Below are positions 1-8,856 of a DNA stretch of 64,000 bases, one piece after another (the stretch's first letter is position 1; each line of letters starts with the position of its first letter). The stretch lies in NCBI GenBank assembly GCA_964629325.1, contig CAZVSC010000007.1:1-64000 (forward strand), given 5' to 3'. The position numbers and the translations under genes are program-made. The notes under the pieces are model-generated. The model saw only the letters and a list, made by a program, of their open reading frames with translations. It had not been told where the DNA came from and ran no database searches. The stretch is from Eutrophocola sp964629325 (GTDB lineage Bacteria; Pseudomonadota; Gammaproteobacteria; Pseudomonadales; Pseudohongiellaceae).

Positions 1-1490
1 GCGGGCCAGGCGCACAGGGGGCGACTGATTCCGGGCATGCTCCTGCCGGTCGCTGTCACCGCATCGGGTGCAGGGCCGTTTTCCACCCAGTCCACCAGCC
101 CGGTGAGCAGGTCAAAGCTGTCGAGCGACTGCTGGCCGCCGGCGCAGTGCGCCATACCCGGCACGTAGAACAGCCGGCTCCAGTCCTTCACAGTGGCCAG
201 TCCACCGTTGAACCCGGCCATTTCCTCGTAATAGCGGATGGTTTCGTTGACGGAGAACCACGGGTCCGCTGCACCGTGGAAAAAAATCTGCTTGCCGCCG
301 TTGTCGGCGAACGAACTCATCAGCACAGACAGGGTTTCACCCATCACCAGATGCTGGCGTGAAGCCGCGATGACCTGGGCATCCACATCCATCTCAAGCA
401 CGCCCGTGGAGCCCGCCCCTTCCGGGGGATTGTTGCTGCTCGCCAGGATGCCGGGCAGGCCGCCGACATCGTCGATGCCCGGATCATATTCAAAGCCCGG
501 GTATACCTGGATGCCGCGGGAGTCTCGCGGCCCCTGCATGGCCATGTGAATGGCGTCGGCCTTGGCCGGCGCCAGGCACGAGGCCGTGGAATCACCGCTG
601 TCGCAGGCGATGACGCGGGGATCGAAGTCGCAGTCCCGGGGATTGAACAACAGACCGTCGACGGCGCCGTCCAGTCCGTCACAGCGGGTCATGAGCGCAT
701 CGATGACCAGTTCACGCTCTGCTTCCGTGAGCATGGGACCCGGTTGCGGACGACCGTTGTCATCCAGCGGTGCCGCCTGGTTGAGCTGCACACCCACCCA
801 GCGGATGCCGATGTTGGACAGGCTGGTGCGCATGGCGGGCGCGCCGGAAATGATGCCGTCGTAATATAGCGGATACCGCTGCGCCATCAGCATGCCTTCC
901 CTGCCCCCGGTGGAACAGCCCGTGAAATAACTGTAGGCAATATCACGCCCGTAATAACGGCTGACGAGGGGCTTGGTGATCTCGGTGACCTTGGGATTGG
1001 CCTTGTAATAAAAGTTGAGGGTGGCTTCCTGGTCGGCAAAAAAACTGTTGTCGAAAGGCCCGCTTGCCTGGTGTCCGGTATCGTTGCTCACTACGGCAAA
1101 GCCGCGCATCAATGCCGGGGCAGTGCCTGCAGCCGTACCTCCAAGAGGCTCACCGACATTGCCGTTGAGCCCACCGCCGCCCTGGAACAGGAAGCGTCCG
1201 TTCCAGTCCTGCGGCAGGTTGACGGCAAAACGGATGGCATATTCGACATCATTGACACCGATGCGCCGGTCGATGGCACCCTCCACGTGGCAATGGGGCG
1301 GCAAAGTCATGCCCGGTCCGCCGAAAGATGCGGCCAGCGTACGGTCATCAAACCACTGGGCACTGGTGATCTCGACGTTGTAGCCGTCAAGCGTGAAACC
1401 GGACAACGCTGCACACTCAGCCGGTCCCTGTGCCAGGACGCTACCTGGTGATACCAATAATACGGCCGTCAATATTCGGGTGAACCTCAC
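1..1490 (-). CDS. Tannase/feruloyl esterase family secreted hydrolase (3' end outside window)
   Basis: Predicted exported serine esterase of the tannase/feruloyl esterase family, which cleaves gallate- or ferulate-type esters from plant polyphenols. The start is GTG at 1490, six bases after AGGGAGG, followed by a signal peptide of about 20 residues ending VLA. The nucleophile elbow GCSTGGREGM is coded near 904-921. The charge-relay Asp lies in GAADPWFS (about 251-277) and the His in PGMAHCAGG (about 138-164). The last visible residues, RPLCAWP, normally lie close to the C-terminus, so only a short tail is missing. The substrate cannot be read from the sequence. It may belong with the aromatic catabolic genes ligAB and pobA further right. 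Confidence 0.88.
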   Translation of the reverse strand, partial: MRFTRILTAVLLVSPGSVLAQGPAECAALSGFTLDGYNVEITSAQWFDDRTLAASFGGPGMTLPPHCHVEGAIDRRIGVNDVEYAIRFAVNLPQDWNGRFLFQGGGGLNGNVGEPLGGTAAGTAPALMRGFAVVSNDTGHQASGPFDNSFFADQEATLNFYYKANPKVTEITKPLVSRYYGRDIAYSYFTGCSTGGREGMLMAQRYPLYYDGIISGAPAMRTSLSNIGIRWVGVQLNQAAPLDDNGRPQPGPMLTEAERELVIDALMTRCDGLDGAVDGLLFNPRDCDFDPRVIACDSGDSTASCLAPAKADAIHMAMQGPRDSRGIQVYPGFEYDPGIDDVGGLPGILASSNNPPEGAGSTGVLEMDVDAQVIAASRQHLVMGETLSVLMSSFADNGGKQIFFHGAADPWFSVNETIRYYEEMAGFNGGLATVKDWSRLFYVPGMAHCAGGQQSLDSFDLLTGLVDWVENGPAPDAVTATGRSMPGISRPLCAWP

Positions 1491-1520
1491 TGCAAACCTC
1501 CCTACATGTTATGTCTGAAA

Positions 1521-1547
1521 AAAAGCCGGAGGGTTGCTCCGGCTTTT
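1521..1547 (-). terminator. Rho-independent terminator after the carotenoid oxygenase gene
   Basis: An 11-bp perfect stem (AAAAGCCGGAG / CTCCGGCTTTT) with a 5-base loop is followed on the minus strand by seven T residues. It lies between the stop of the carotenoid oxygenase gene (1605) and the start of the esterase gene (1490). Confidence 0.8.
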
Positions 1548-1599
1548 CCTTCTACCTTCTACCTTCTACCTTCTACCTTGTCCCTTGTACCTTGTCCCT
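1548..1599. repeat. Degenerate heptamer array, CCTTCTA/CCTTGTN
   Basis: Seven head-to-tail 7-base units: CCTTCTA four times, then CCTTGTC, CCTTGTA and CCTTGTC. The array sits between a terminator and a stop codon. The CCTTGTN unit reappears around the scaffold gap at 48981. Confidence 0.85.
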
Positions 1600-1604
1600 G
1601 GCCG

Positions 1605-3173
1605 TCAGGCTTGTGGCATCTGCCACTCCGGCACCCACCAGCCGTGAATCTGGCCTGTGGCGCGAATGGGCAGGTGCACCACTGCGACGGGACCGTCTTC
1701 CAGGTGTTCGGCATCGAGAATCACCAGGTCGCCTCGGCCGTTCTCATTCTGGCGGGTGGCGACACCCATCAGGTACCCGGCGCCTTCAGGTGCATCAGGA
1801 CTCTTCGGTGCGAAACAGCATTCGGCCAGCGACGTGCCGGGGCCGGCATCCCAGAACACGGTGGTGCGGGTGGCGTTGTCCATGCGGATATAGCCGGCAT
1901 TGGCCTGGCGCGGGTTGGCTGCATCCTTGTCGCGTGTACCGAGGAAGCCGTAGCGGTAGTTCTCCGTGTTGTAGCGGTCATCCTGCCTGGGCAGTGCACC
2001 GGTGTAATCGTACAGGCGCTCGATCTCGTACCCATTCACGCTGCGATCGTTCATGTTGGCGGACAGCCGCGTCATGTAACTGGTGCCGCGCACGGGATCC
2101 CACTGCTTGCCGCCCTGCATCGGCATGAACGGGAACGGGTTGGATTCAGACATCTCCACGTCCACGTAGATGCGGCCGTTGTCCTCGAAGGTGCCCATGA
2201 CGTGCGTGGCGCTGCGGGTCGGGCCCTCAAACCAGCGCATGTCGGAACCGTCGCCGTCGCGGCGCACGGCGCCGAACCAGGTGCGGCCGGAGTCGTTCCA
2301 GGCCCAGTGGATACCGCCTTCCTGGATCTGCTGGCGGTCGATCACCATGGGGATGACATAGAGGATGATGTAGTTCTCGGTGACGGCAAAGTCATGCAGC
2401 ATGCCCACATAAGGCACCTTCACCATGGCGTTCCAGACCAGTTCGCCCTGCGGCGTATATTCGAACAGGGACACGTCATCACTGCCGAAACCGGTGGCTT
2501 CGTAGCCGAAGGCCACGATGTTGCCGGTGCGTGAATCCACTTTCGGGTGGGCCGTGAAGGTCTGGCTGGGCAGTGTGCCATCGAAGGTGTAGTTCGGGAT
2601 CACGGTTTCCAGGGTCAGCAGGTCCATGGCCGAGGGCGGGCTGTCCTCTTTCAGGGCCAGCAGGTAGTTCTTGTGGTTGATGATATGGGTGTTGGCCGTG
2701 CTGCGGCTGAGGCCGGCAACACTGGGATCGTCCATGTACGGATTGCGGTACATCGGGAACAGGATGCGGCCGGCCTCGTTCTGGGCAGTCCAGCGGTCAT
2801 TCTTGACGAAGCGGGTACGGTAGTCGACGCGGCCATCCTTGATGCGGAACATGCCCACGTGACCTTCCCCGTCGAAGGGAATATTCCCCGCGCGCATGGG
2901 GTACTGTGCGTCGGGCCCGACACGGTAGAAGGCACCGTTGAGGTCATCGGGAATCCTGCCGGTCACCTGGCAGTCGCTGACATCGGCTTCCAGGCGAAAC
3001 AGGCTCGGACCCTGCGGCGCACCTGCGCCAGGACCACCGGGTCCGCCCGGGGGCTGCGCCTGTGCGTTGCCGATCAGGCCGGCTCCCGCCGCTGCGCCGG
3101 CAAGGCCGATGGCGCCGCCGAGAACCTGGCGGCGATTGAACGTGTGTTTGTCGGTGTTTTTCTTGTCAGTCAT
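1605..3173 (-). CDS. Tat-exported carotenoid oxygenase family protein (possible lignostilbene dioxygenase)
   Basis: A 522-residue non-haem iron dioxygenase of the carotenoid cleavage/lignostilbene dioxygenase family. It should split a conjugated C=C bond to two carbonyls. The N-terminus carries a twin-arginine signal (NRRQVLGG at residues 13-20, then an Ala/Gly-rich stretch to about 40) and a Pro/Gly-rich spacer. Iron-ligand histidines are visible at H209 (TAHPKVD), H260 (MLHDFAV), one in ATHVMG, and one in GQIHGWW near the C-terminus. The ATG at 3173 follows a purine-rich GGGGAAA. The neighbouring tannase-family and ligAB genes make a lignin-derived stilbene substrate possible; a carotenoid or retinoid substrate cannot be excluded. 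Confidence 0.9.
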   Translation of the reverse strand: MTDKKNTDKHTFNRRQVLGGAIGLAGAAAGAGLIGNAQAQPPGGPGGPGAGAPQGPSLFRLEADVSDCQVTGRIPDDLNGAFYRVGPDAQYPMRAGNIPFDGEGHVGMFRIKDGRVDYRTRFVKNDRWTAQNEAGRILFPMYRNPYMDDPSVAGLSRSTANTHIINHKNYLLALKEDSPPSAMDLLTLETVIPNYTFDGTLPSQTFTAHPKVDSRTGNIVAFGYEATGFGSDDVSLFEYTPQGELVWNAMVKVPYVGMLHDFAVTENYIILYVIPMVIDRQQIQEGGIHWAWNDSGRTWFGAVRRDGDGSDMRWFEGPTRSATHVMGTFEDNGRIYVDVEMSESNPFPFMPMQGGKQWDPVRGTSYMTRLSANMNDRSVNGYEIERLYDYTGALPRQDDRYNTENYRYGFLGTRDKDAANPRQANAGYIRMDNATRTTVFWDAGPGTSLAECCFAPKSPDAPEGAGYLMGVATRQNENGRGDLVILDAEHLEDGPVAVVHLPIRATGQIHGWWVPEWQMPQA

Positions 3174-3600
3174 GGCGGTTTCCCCGGGACATCATTTTTA
3201 GTCGAATTCGGTTATAGCGATTGCTGGCCCTAGTTTACTACTCCAACCCACCCGGCTTCATCCGGTAATTGACTACCATATGATCGAGGGCAAGGCCGGG
3301 GCCTGCCAGGGTGAGTCCCTCTCATGGGCAACAGGCAGGCTCTCGCAGGCGACTTTCGGGTATGGCTGCTGTGCCCTGACTGGCAGGCAGACATTACAGG
3401 CAAGGAATGCGCAGTACCGTATCAAGCACATGGGAGTATCGTGATCGGTTATTGTCCGTGCCCGCCTTTGCGGGTGCACCAAGTAAAACAACATTGAATG
3501 GCCAAGGCAATAGAGCCTGCGCCTTGTCCCTGCCCGGAATACAGTGGATACTTGGATGCGATAAAACCCTGCACAGTTTCCATACAAACGAAGGCGCCCC
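3174..3600. other. Divergent intergenic region, no gene seen
   Basis: These 427 bases separate two divergently transcribed genes and should contain both promoters. No protein-like frame was found. The only clear structure is a small hairpin, CCCGC-CTTT-GCGGG, at 3461-3474. No convincing -35/-10 pair or operator was identified. Confidence 0.6.
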
Positions 3601-4698
3601 ATGAAAAAAACAACACTGGTTTTGCTGTGCCTGCTTGCCGTTCCCACGATGCCGGCACTTGGTGCACAGGCTCAATCCCCCAATGACACGCTGGTTTCAC
3701 CCGTGATCGCGAACGGCCGGGTTACCCTGTCCATTTATGCGCCCGAGGCCTCAAGCGTGACCATCAGGGGCGACTGGATGAACCCATTTGCACCACTGCC
3801 CCTCGACAAGGCCGACAACGGCGTCTGGTCCGTTACCCTGGACAACCTGAAGCCGGATTACTACAGCTATACGCTGTATGTGGACGGGGTAAAGACGCTC
3901 GACCCGAAGAATCCGGAAATCAAGCAGGGTATCGGTGGGGTCGACAACATGTTCTACCTGCAGGGTGCAGAAACAGTTTTCGAGGACAACCGGCCAGTGC
4001 CGCACGGACAGGTGCGCAAGCACTGGTACTGGTCAGATACGCTGGGCATGCAGCGGCGCATGCATGTATACACACCTCCCGGTTACGACGCCAGCGGTGA
4101 GGATTATCCCGTGTTCTACCTGCTGCACGGCGGCGGCGACGAGGATTCCGGCTGGAGCACCATCGGCCGGGCCGGTTTCATCCTCGACAACCTGATTGCC
4201 GAAGGCAAGGCGGCCCCCATGATCATCGTCATGCCCAACGGCAGTCTTCCCTCCAGGGAAGCCAGTTTCGAGCGCGAACTGATGACCGCTGTCATGCCGG
4301 AGGTGGAGTCGCATTTCCGTGTCCGCGCCGGCGCGGAAAACCGTGCCATTGCCGGCCTGTCCATGGGCGGCGGCCATACCACCCAGGTGTTTGGACTCAA
4401 TCCGGAGCAGTTCGATTACGTCAGCATCTGGAGTGCTGGCCTGTTCAATGGTTCCGTCGAGGATTACGAAGCCGCCTACCCGGATTTCATTCGCAAAGCT
4501 GACTGGATCAACAGCAACGTGGATTATTTCTCGCTGGTGGTAGGCACCGACGACTTTGCCCATCCCGCATCAAAGCTGCTGAGTGAAACGCTCGACAAGC
4601 ACGGCATCGAACATGAATTCATCGAGACGGACGGAGGTCACACATGGCTCAACTGGCGCGCCTACCTGGCGGATTTCGCCCCGCGCCTGTTCAGGTAA
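3601..4698 (+). CDS. Secreted esterase, enterochelin esterase/feruloyl esterase D-like
   Basis: A 365-residue exported alpha/beta hydrolase of the esterase D (Fes/XynZ) type. Residues 1 to about 23 form a signal peptide. Residues about 30-120 form an Ig-like early-set domain (GRVTLSIYAPEASSVTIRGDW), as in glycan-linked feruloyl esterases. The catalytic domain follows, with an oxyanion HGGG at 176-179, nucleophile S254 in AGLSMGGG and H347 in GGHTWLNW. The 2',3'-phosphodiesterase gene follows after nine bases. A feruloyl or acetyl xylan ester substrate is plausible but not shown. Confidence 0.85.
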   Translation: MKKTTLVLLCLLAVPTMPALGAQAQSPNDTLVSPVIANGRVTLSIYAPEASSVTIRGDWMNPFAPLPLDKADNGVWSVTLDNLKPDYYSYTLYVDGVKTLDPKNPEIKQGIGGVDNMFYLQGAETVFEDNRPVPHGQVRKHWYWSDTLGMQRRMHVYTPPGYDASGEDYPVFYLLHGGGDEDSGWSTIGRAGFILDNLIAEGKAAPMIIVMPNGSLPSREASFERELMTAVMPEVESHFRVRAGAENRAIAGLSMGGGHTTQVFGLNPEQFDYVSIWSAGLFNGSVEDYEAAYPDFIRKADWINSNVDYFSLVVGTDDFAHPASKLLSETLDKHGIEHEFIETDGGHTWLNWRAYLADFAPRLFR

Positions 4699-4707
4699 AG
4701 GCCGTGA

Positions 4708-5241
4708 ATGAAGACCGCAAGAAAAAGTGCCCGCCTGTTTTTCGCCCTGTTGCCTGACAGGGCGACGAAGTCTGCACTCGAATACCATGCCAACCAGTTT
4801 TCGCCAGTTACGGGCAGGAAGGTCTGTCCTGACAATTTCCACATCACCCTCCTCTTCCTCGGCAATATCGACCGCCACTACATCGAACCACTGTCCCTGG
4901 CCTGCGACAATCTGGAACTGCCCGCCTTCTCCCTGGAGATAGATACTCCCGGCTGGTGGAAAAAGGCCGGCATCCTCTGGCTGGCCCCCTCGGCAACGCC
5001 CGCCCCGCTCAAGCATCTGCATGCCGCACTGGCCAGCATCGCGGCCCGTTGCCATCTCGTCATTGAAAAACGTGATTACGTGGCTCACATCACCCTGCTG
5101 CGCAAGGTTGTGTCGGCGCCGGAATACCCCGTGATCAAGCCTTTCACCTGGCGGGCTGACGCGTTCAGCCTGATGGAATCGGTCACGCTGCCCGACGGGC
5201 CCCGGTACACGGAGCTGGCGTCCTGGAACCTGTATACGTGA
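4708..5241 (+). CDS. thpR: RNA 2',3'-cyclic phosphodiesterase (2H phosphoesterase, LigT/ThpR)
   Basis: A 177-residue cytoplasmic member of the 2H phosphoesterase superfamily, which hydrolyses RNA 2',3'-cyclic phosphate ends and can join 2'-5' bonds. Both signature motifs are present: H45-I-T-L (NFHITLLFLG) and H127-I-T-L (VAHITLLRKV). Length matches the family (about 175-190). It lies nine bases after the esterase gene and shortly before an outer-membrane protein gene that has its own promoter, so co-transcription with the esterase is likely but a shared function is not implied. Confidence 0.9.
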   Translation: MKTARKSARLFFALLPDRATKSALEYHANQFSPVTGRKVCPDNFHITLLFLGNIDRHYIEPLSLACDNLELPAFSLEIDTPGWWKKAGILWLAPSATPAPLKHLHAALASIAARCHLVIEKRDYVAHITLLRKVVSAPEYPVIKPFTWRADAFSLMESVTLPDGPRYTELASWNLYT

Positions 5242-5278
5242 CTCGTGCGGGTGCCATCACTCTTTTTACAGGCTCCCC

Positions 5279-5287
5279 TGCTATAAT
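5279..5287 (+). promoter_or_regulatory. Extended -10 promoter overlapping the start region of the OMP gene
   Basis: TGC-TATAAT is a consensus extended -10 element. The ATG at 5295 lies only eight bases downstream, so a transcript from here would be leaderless or nearly so for that start codon. Confidence 0.6.
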
Positions 5288-5294
5288 CGATGCC

Positions 5295-6182
5295 ATGCTT
5301 ATGCGACTCTCCACAACTGTTTGTGTGCTGGCGATCTTCAGCATGCCATCTGCATACGCCAACATGGAGTATGACGGCAATATCAGCTATGGCTTCAGTG
5401 ACAATATTTCCAATGCCGTCAGCGACCGGGATATTTTCGAGGACAGTTTTATTGCTGCCAACGTCAATATCGGCAAACTCTGGGTGCCGGCCGTAGGCAG
5501 GTCACTGCTGTTGAGCGGCCATCTCGGCACCGAAAATTTCAACGACAGCACCGGGTTGGACCGCTACAGTTACGGCGCATCACTCGCCTATATCCACAAA
5601 CTGGGACTGGGGGCCTACACTCCCCGCCTCTCCGCCACCCTGCGGGCAGATTACCGTGATTTCGATACTGACATGCGCGACGGCATGCTTTACCGCTCCA
5701 GCCTCGGCCTGGAAAAGCGCTTTACCCCCGAATTGCATGCGGCAATCACCCTGACCAGGGAAAAACGCACGGCAGACGCCAACAAACCTGTGCCCTATGC
5801 ACCCTACATTTCCGGCAATGTATTCAACCAGGACAACACCGAACTGGCGGCCAGCATCGATTACACCCTGCCCAACCAGTCACTGCTGACTGCGCGTTAT
5901 CTCTACCGTGACGGCGAGATCGATGCCAGCACCAACCCCGGTTCCGCCTTTTTCGGGTTTTCCAGGGCCATCGCGAAGGATTACGGCCTTTGCAAGTCGT
6001 GCGGTAATTACGTCGTATACCTGACCAGGGCCAGTGTGCAGAGCTTAATGCTCGACTGGAACTTTGTGCTGGGCCGCGACACTTCCGTCAGCGCCAGCTA
6101 TGAAAGGCGCGTGGCCGATGCCAACGGCGGTGTTACCTATACGGGAAATGTCTTCCGCGTCCAGCTCAACCGGAGATTTTGA
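5295..6182 (+). CDS. Outer-membrane beta-barrel protein
   Basis: A 295-residue protein with a signal peptide of about 20 residues (cleavage after SAYA), alternating amphipathic strands and a C-terminal RVQLNRRF ending in Phe, as expected for BamA-dependent barrel assembly. The frame is open upstream to a GTG at 5238, but the ATG at 5295 (or 5301) gives a proper signal peptide and follows the -10 box. A CxxC pair (CKSC) lies in one predicted loop at about residue 240. It opens a three-gene operon with a cupredoxin-like protein and an adenylate cyclase. No specific family was recognised. Confidence 0.75.
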   Translation: MLMRLSTTVCVLAIFSMPSAYANMEYDGNISYGFSDNISNAVSDRDIFEDSFIAANVNIGKLWVPAVGRSLLLSGHLGTENFNDSTGLDRYSYGASLAYIHKLGLGAYTPRLSATLRADYRDFDTDMRDGMLYRSSLGLEKRFTPELHAAITLTREKRTADANKPVPYAPYISGNVFNQDNTELAASIDYTLPNQSLLTARYLYRDGEIDASTNPGSAFFGFSRAIAKDYGLCKSCGNYVVYLTRASVQSLMLDWNFVLGRDTSVSASYERRVADANGGVTYTGNVFRVQLNRRF

Positions 6183-6189
6183 CCCCGCC

Positions 6190-6837
6190 ATGAAACTTTC
6201 GATTTCGGCTGTAGTGCTGCTCCTGGCATCGAATATTGCCCTGGCCGGTGACTTGCACGTTCATTTCTCGGACAGCAAGGGCAACCCCGTGCCGGATGCC
6301 GTCATAGAGATCATTTCACCCAGGATTCCCGTACCGGCCGATTGGGATTACATGGGGCTCATGGACCAGGTGGACAAGGAATTCATCGATAACGTCGTGC
6401 TCGTGGTGGCCGGCAGCTACGTCAACTTCCCCAACAGCGACGATATCCAGCACCACGTATATTCCTTTTCCGACACCAAGTCATTCGAGCTGCCCTTGTA
6501 CTCCGGCGACGAAGCCGACCCGGTACTTTTCGACATGCCTGGCATCGCCGTGGTCGGCTGCAATATCCACGACTGGATGCTGGGTTATATCTATGTGGGA
6601 TCAAGCCATCTCATGAACAAGAGCAGTGATGACGGCATTGCCGTTCTCACCGGTCTGGCGGCTGGCGATTACACCTTCCAGGTCTGGCATGAGCGCGCCC
6701 GCCGCCGTGACCAGTTCACCACCTTCGATGTCACTATTCCTGCAACGGGAACGGCAACCGTCGCGCTCACACTGGAACTTGGCCGTGACCGGCGTATTCG
6801 TCGGGCACCTGCCGGCAGTGGCAGCAGTTACCATTAA
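6190..6837 (+). CDS. Exported cupredoxin-like (methylamine utilization-type) protein
   Basis: A 215-residue periplasmic protein with a signal peptide (residues 1-19). The cupredoxin ligand pattern is complete: H88/H89 (IQHH), then C124, H127 and M130 in GCNIHDWM, the type-1 copper His-Cys-His-Met set. Residues 20-45 and about 150-200 look like Ig-like carboxypeptidase-regulatory strands (GNPVPDAV; GLAAGDYTFQVWH). Similar proteins are often annotated as methylamine utilization proteins without evidence of that role. The start chosen is the ATG at 6190, seven bases after the OMP stop; an earlier in-frame start would remove the signal peptide. It may sense or carry copper for the downstream cyclase, which is inference. 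Confidence 0.8.
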   Translation: MKLSISAVVLLLASNIALAGDLHVHFSDSKGNPVPDAVIEIISPRIPVPADWDYMGLMDQVDKEFIDNVVLVVAGSYVNFPNSDDIQHHVYSFSDTKSFELPLYSGDEADPVLFDMPGIAVVGCNIHDWMLGYIYVGSSHLMNKSSDDGIAVLTGLAAGDYTFQVWHERARRRDQFTTFDVTIPATGTATVALTLELGRDRRIRRAPAGSGSSYH

Positions 6838-6870
6838 CTGCGCCAGCAGCATTCCCGGAGCACGCTGATC

Positions 6871-8811
6871 ATGGCGGTACCAAAGCGACTACAGTTCAGC
6901 AGTTTCAGGAGCCGCATCATCGCCTGGCTTGTCCTGCTGCTGCTGGCCGTGCTCGGCACCGTGTTTTTTTCCGTCAATCGCAGCACTTACGACAACACGC
7001 GCGCCGTCATCGATGACAACCTGGCTATTGGGCGTGATGTGTTTCAGAGGTTGATCGAAGAACGCGAAGACAGCTTCAAGATCACTTTTCGCGCCCTCGC
7101 CCTCGATTTCGCGTTTCGCACGGCCTACAACACCGGCGATTTCGACACCATGCTCTCGGTCAGTGAGAACCTGCTCGGACGCACTGAAAATGCGGACATG
7201 CTGATGGTGGTGGATTACGACTACCGGATGATTGCCGACACTTCCGGCATGTATCCGCCTGAAAGTGAATTCCCCTGGACCTGGCTGCTCGAAGCAGCGG
7301 AAGACGACGAGGATTTCGAAACCTCTTCATTCATTCTCATGGATGGCACCGCCTACCACGTGGTGGCAGTGCCCATCCTGACGCCATTGGTGGACGGCTG
7401 GATCCTGGTCGGCCAGCGCCTTGACGGCAACTACGTTTACTCGTTGAAAGACATCATTACCAGCGACGTAACCATCATGGCGCTGGATGCGAACGGCAGC
7501 GGAAAACCCGTGGCCACCACACTGCCTGCCGCCCAGGCGGAAGATTTGGCGGCGAATTTCGACATGTATTTCGCGGGAGGCAGCGCCACCGGCATGCTCG
7601 ACCTTGACGGCGAGGAATTTGTCTCATTGAACAGCCCCCTGGTTTCACGCCCTGAATTCGCCATGGTTGCCCTCATCCAGCAGTCGCTGCCCCAGGCCTT
7701 GTCTCCTTACCGGGCATTGGAGCAGCGCCTGATCGTCCTGTTTGCACTTGGCCTGAGCCTGTCTGCCCTGATGGCCATGTTTCTCGGCCGCTCCGTGAGC
7801 AGTCCCGTGCTGGCGCTGGTCAACCGGGTTGGCCGGATCGAGCAAGGTGATTATTCAGCCACATCACGCAGCCTGCGCCGGGATGAAATCGGCCGCCTGG
7901 AAACATCGGTCAACAACATGGCTTCCGGGCTGGCCGAAAGGGAAAAGGTTCGAGACCTGCTGGGCAAGGTGGTATCGCGGGAAATAGCCGAGGAGCTGAT
8001 GAGCGGCGAGGTAAAACTCGGCGGTGAAACCCGCGTGGCCACGATCCTCTTTTCCGACATCCGTGATTTCACCGCATTATGTGAAGGCCGCGCCCCGGAA
8101 AATATCCTCGAAATGCTGAACCATTACCTGTCAGAAATCAGTGCGGCTATTGAGGACAACAAGGGTGTCGTGGACAAGTATATCGGTGACGCGGTGATGG
8201 CCCTGTTTGGGGCGCCGGTCAGCACCGCCAATGACGTGGCCAATGCACTGGCGGCAGCGCTGGCGATGAGGGAAAAAGTCCGGCAGATGAATGCGGCCAA
8301 CAAGGCTGCCGGCCTGCCCCTGATGAAAACCGGCATCGGCCTGCACACCGGGGAGGTGGTCGCCGGCAACCTGGGGTCGGCAAACCGCCTGAACTACACC
8401 GTCATCGGCGACAGCGTGAACCTGGCGTCGCGACTGGAGGCGCTGACCAAGCAGTATGGCGCCGGCATCCTGGTCAGTGAAGACACCTGCCTCCAGGGAC
8501 CGGGATTCGTCTACCGCGAACTGGACATGGTTCGCGTCAAGGGCAAGACAAAACCAGTGCGCATCTACGAACTGCTGGGCCATGAAGGCGAGGTTTCGGC
8601 TGAAGAACTGGCATTGACGCGTCAGTTCGACAAGGTGTTGGCGAGCTACCGCCAGTGTGACTGGGACGCGGCGGAATCGTTGCTGCGGCCTTTACTGGCT
8701 TCCCATCCCGATGTCGAAGTCTTCAAACTGTACCTCGAACGCATCCAGGCCTGCCGTGCATATCCCCCGGGACCAAACTGGGACGGCGTCTACACATTTA
8801 TCGCCAAATAA
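6871..8811 (+). CDS. Membrane adenylate/guanylate cyclase with Cache-like sensor and HAMP
   Basis: A 646-residue class III nucleotide cyclase. Transmembrane helix 1 lies at about residues 15-36 and is followed by a periplasmic Cache-like sensor region (about 37-285). Helix 2 is at about 287-306, then a HAMP linker (about 307-360) and the catalytic domain (about 385-570). The catalytic domain carries the metal-binding Asp motif ILFSDIRDFT, the second Asp in YIGDAVMALFG and the transition-state region LNYTVIGDSVNLASRLE. A C-terminal helical tail of about 75 residues follows. It is the last gene of the OMP/cupredoxin/cyclase operon and is followed by a terminator. cAMP is the most likely product; cGMP cannot be excluded by eye. 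Confidence 0.92.
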   Translation: MAVPKRLQFSSFRSRIIAWLVLLLLAVLGTVFFSVNRSTYDNTRAVIDDNLAIGRDVFQRLIEEREDSFKITFRALALDFAFRTAYNTGDFDTMLSVSENLLGRTENADMLMVVDYDYRMIADTSGMYPPESEFPWTWLLEAAEDDEDFETSSFILMDGTAYHVVAVPILTPLVDGWILVGQRLDGNYVYSLKDIITSDVTIMALDANGSGKPVATTLPAAQAEDLAANFDMYFAGGSATGMLDLDGEEFVSLNSPLVSRPEFAMVALIQQSLPQALSPYRALEQRLIVLFALGLSLSALMAMFLGRSVSSPVLALVNRVGRIEQGDYSATSRSLRRDEIGRLETSVNNMASGLAEREKVRDLLGKVVSREIAEELMSGEVKLGGETRVATILFSDIRDFTALCEGRAPENILEMLNHYLSEISAAIEDNKGVVDKYIGDAVMALFGAPVSTANDVANALAAALAMREKVRQMNAANKAAGLPLMKTGIGLHTGEVVAGNLGSANRLNYTVIGDSVNLASRLEALTKQYGAGILVSEDTCLQGPGFVYRELDMVRVKGKTKPVRIYELLGHEGEVSAEELALTRQFDKVLASYRQCDWDAAESLLRPLLASHPDVEVFKLYLERIQACRAYPPGPNWDGVYTFIAK

Positions 8812-8834
8812 AAAAGGGCGCCGAAGCGCCCTTT
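8812..8834. terminator. Bidirectional terminator between the cyclase gene and ligB
   Basis: The hairpin AAAAGGGCGC-CGAA-GCGCCCTTTT directly follows the cyclase stop codon. It can serve both the plus-strand operon and the minus-strand ligAB operon converging from the right. Confidence 0.85.
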
Positions 8835-8856
8835 TCCGTTTCCGTTGAGCGATCGC

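Noticed and set aside
1506..2534. Plus-strand open frame of 342 codons
   Set aside because: Starts in the heptamer repeats and then runs antisense to the carotenoid oxygenase gene.
3273..3700. Several overlapping short frames on both strands in the 3174-3600 spacer
   Set aside because: Low-complexity, mutually overlapping translations with no conserved motif or start signal.
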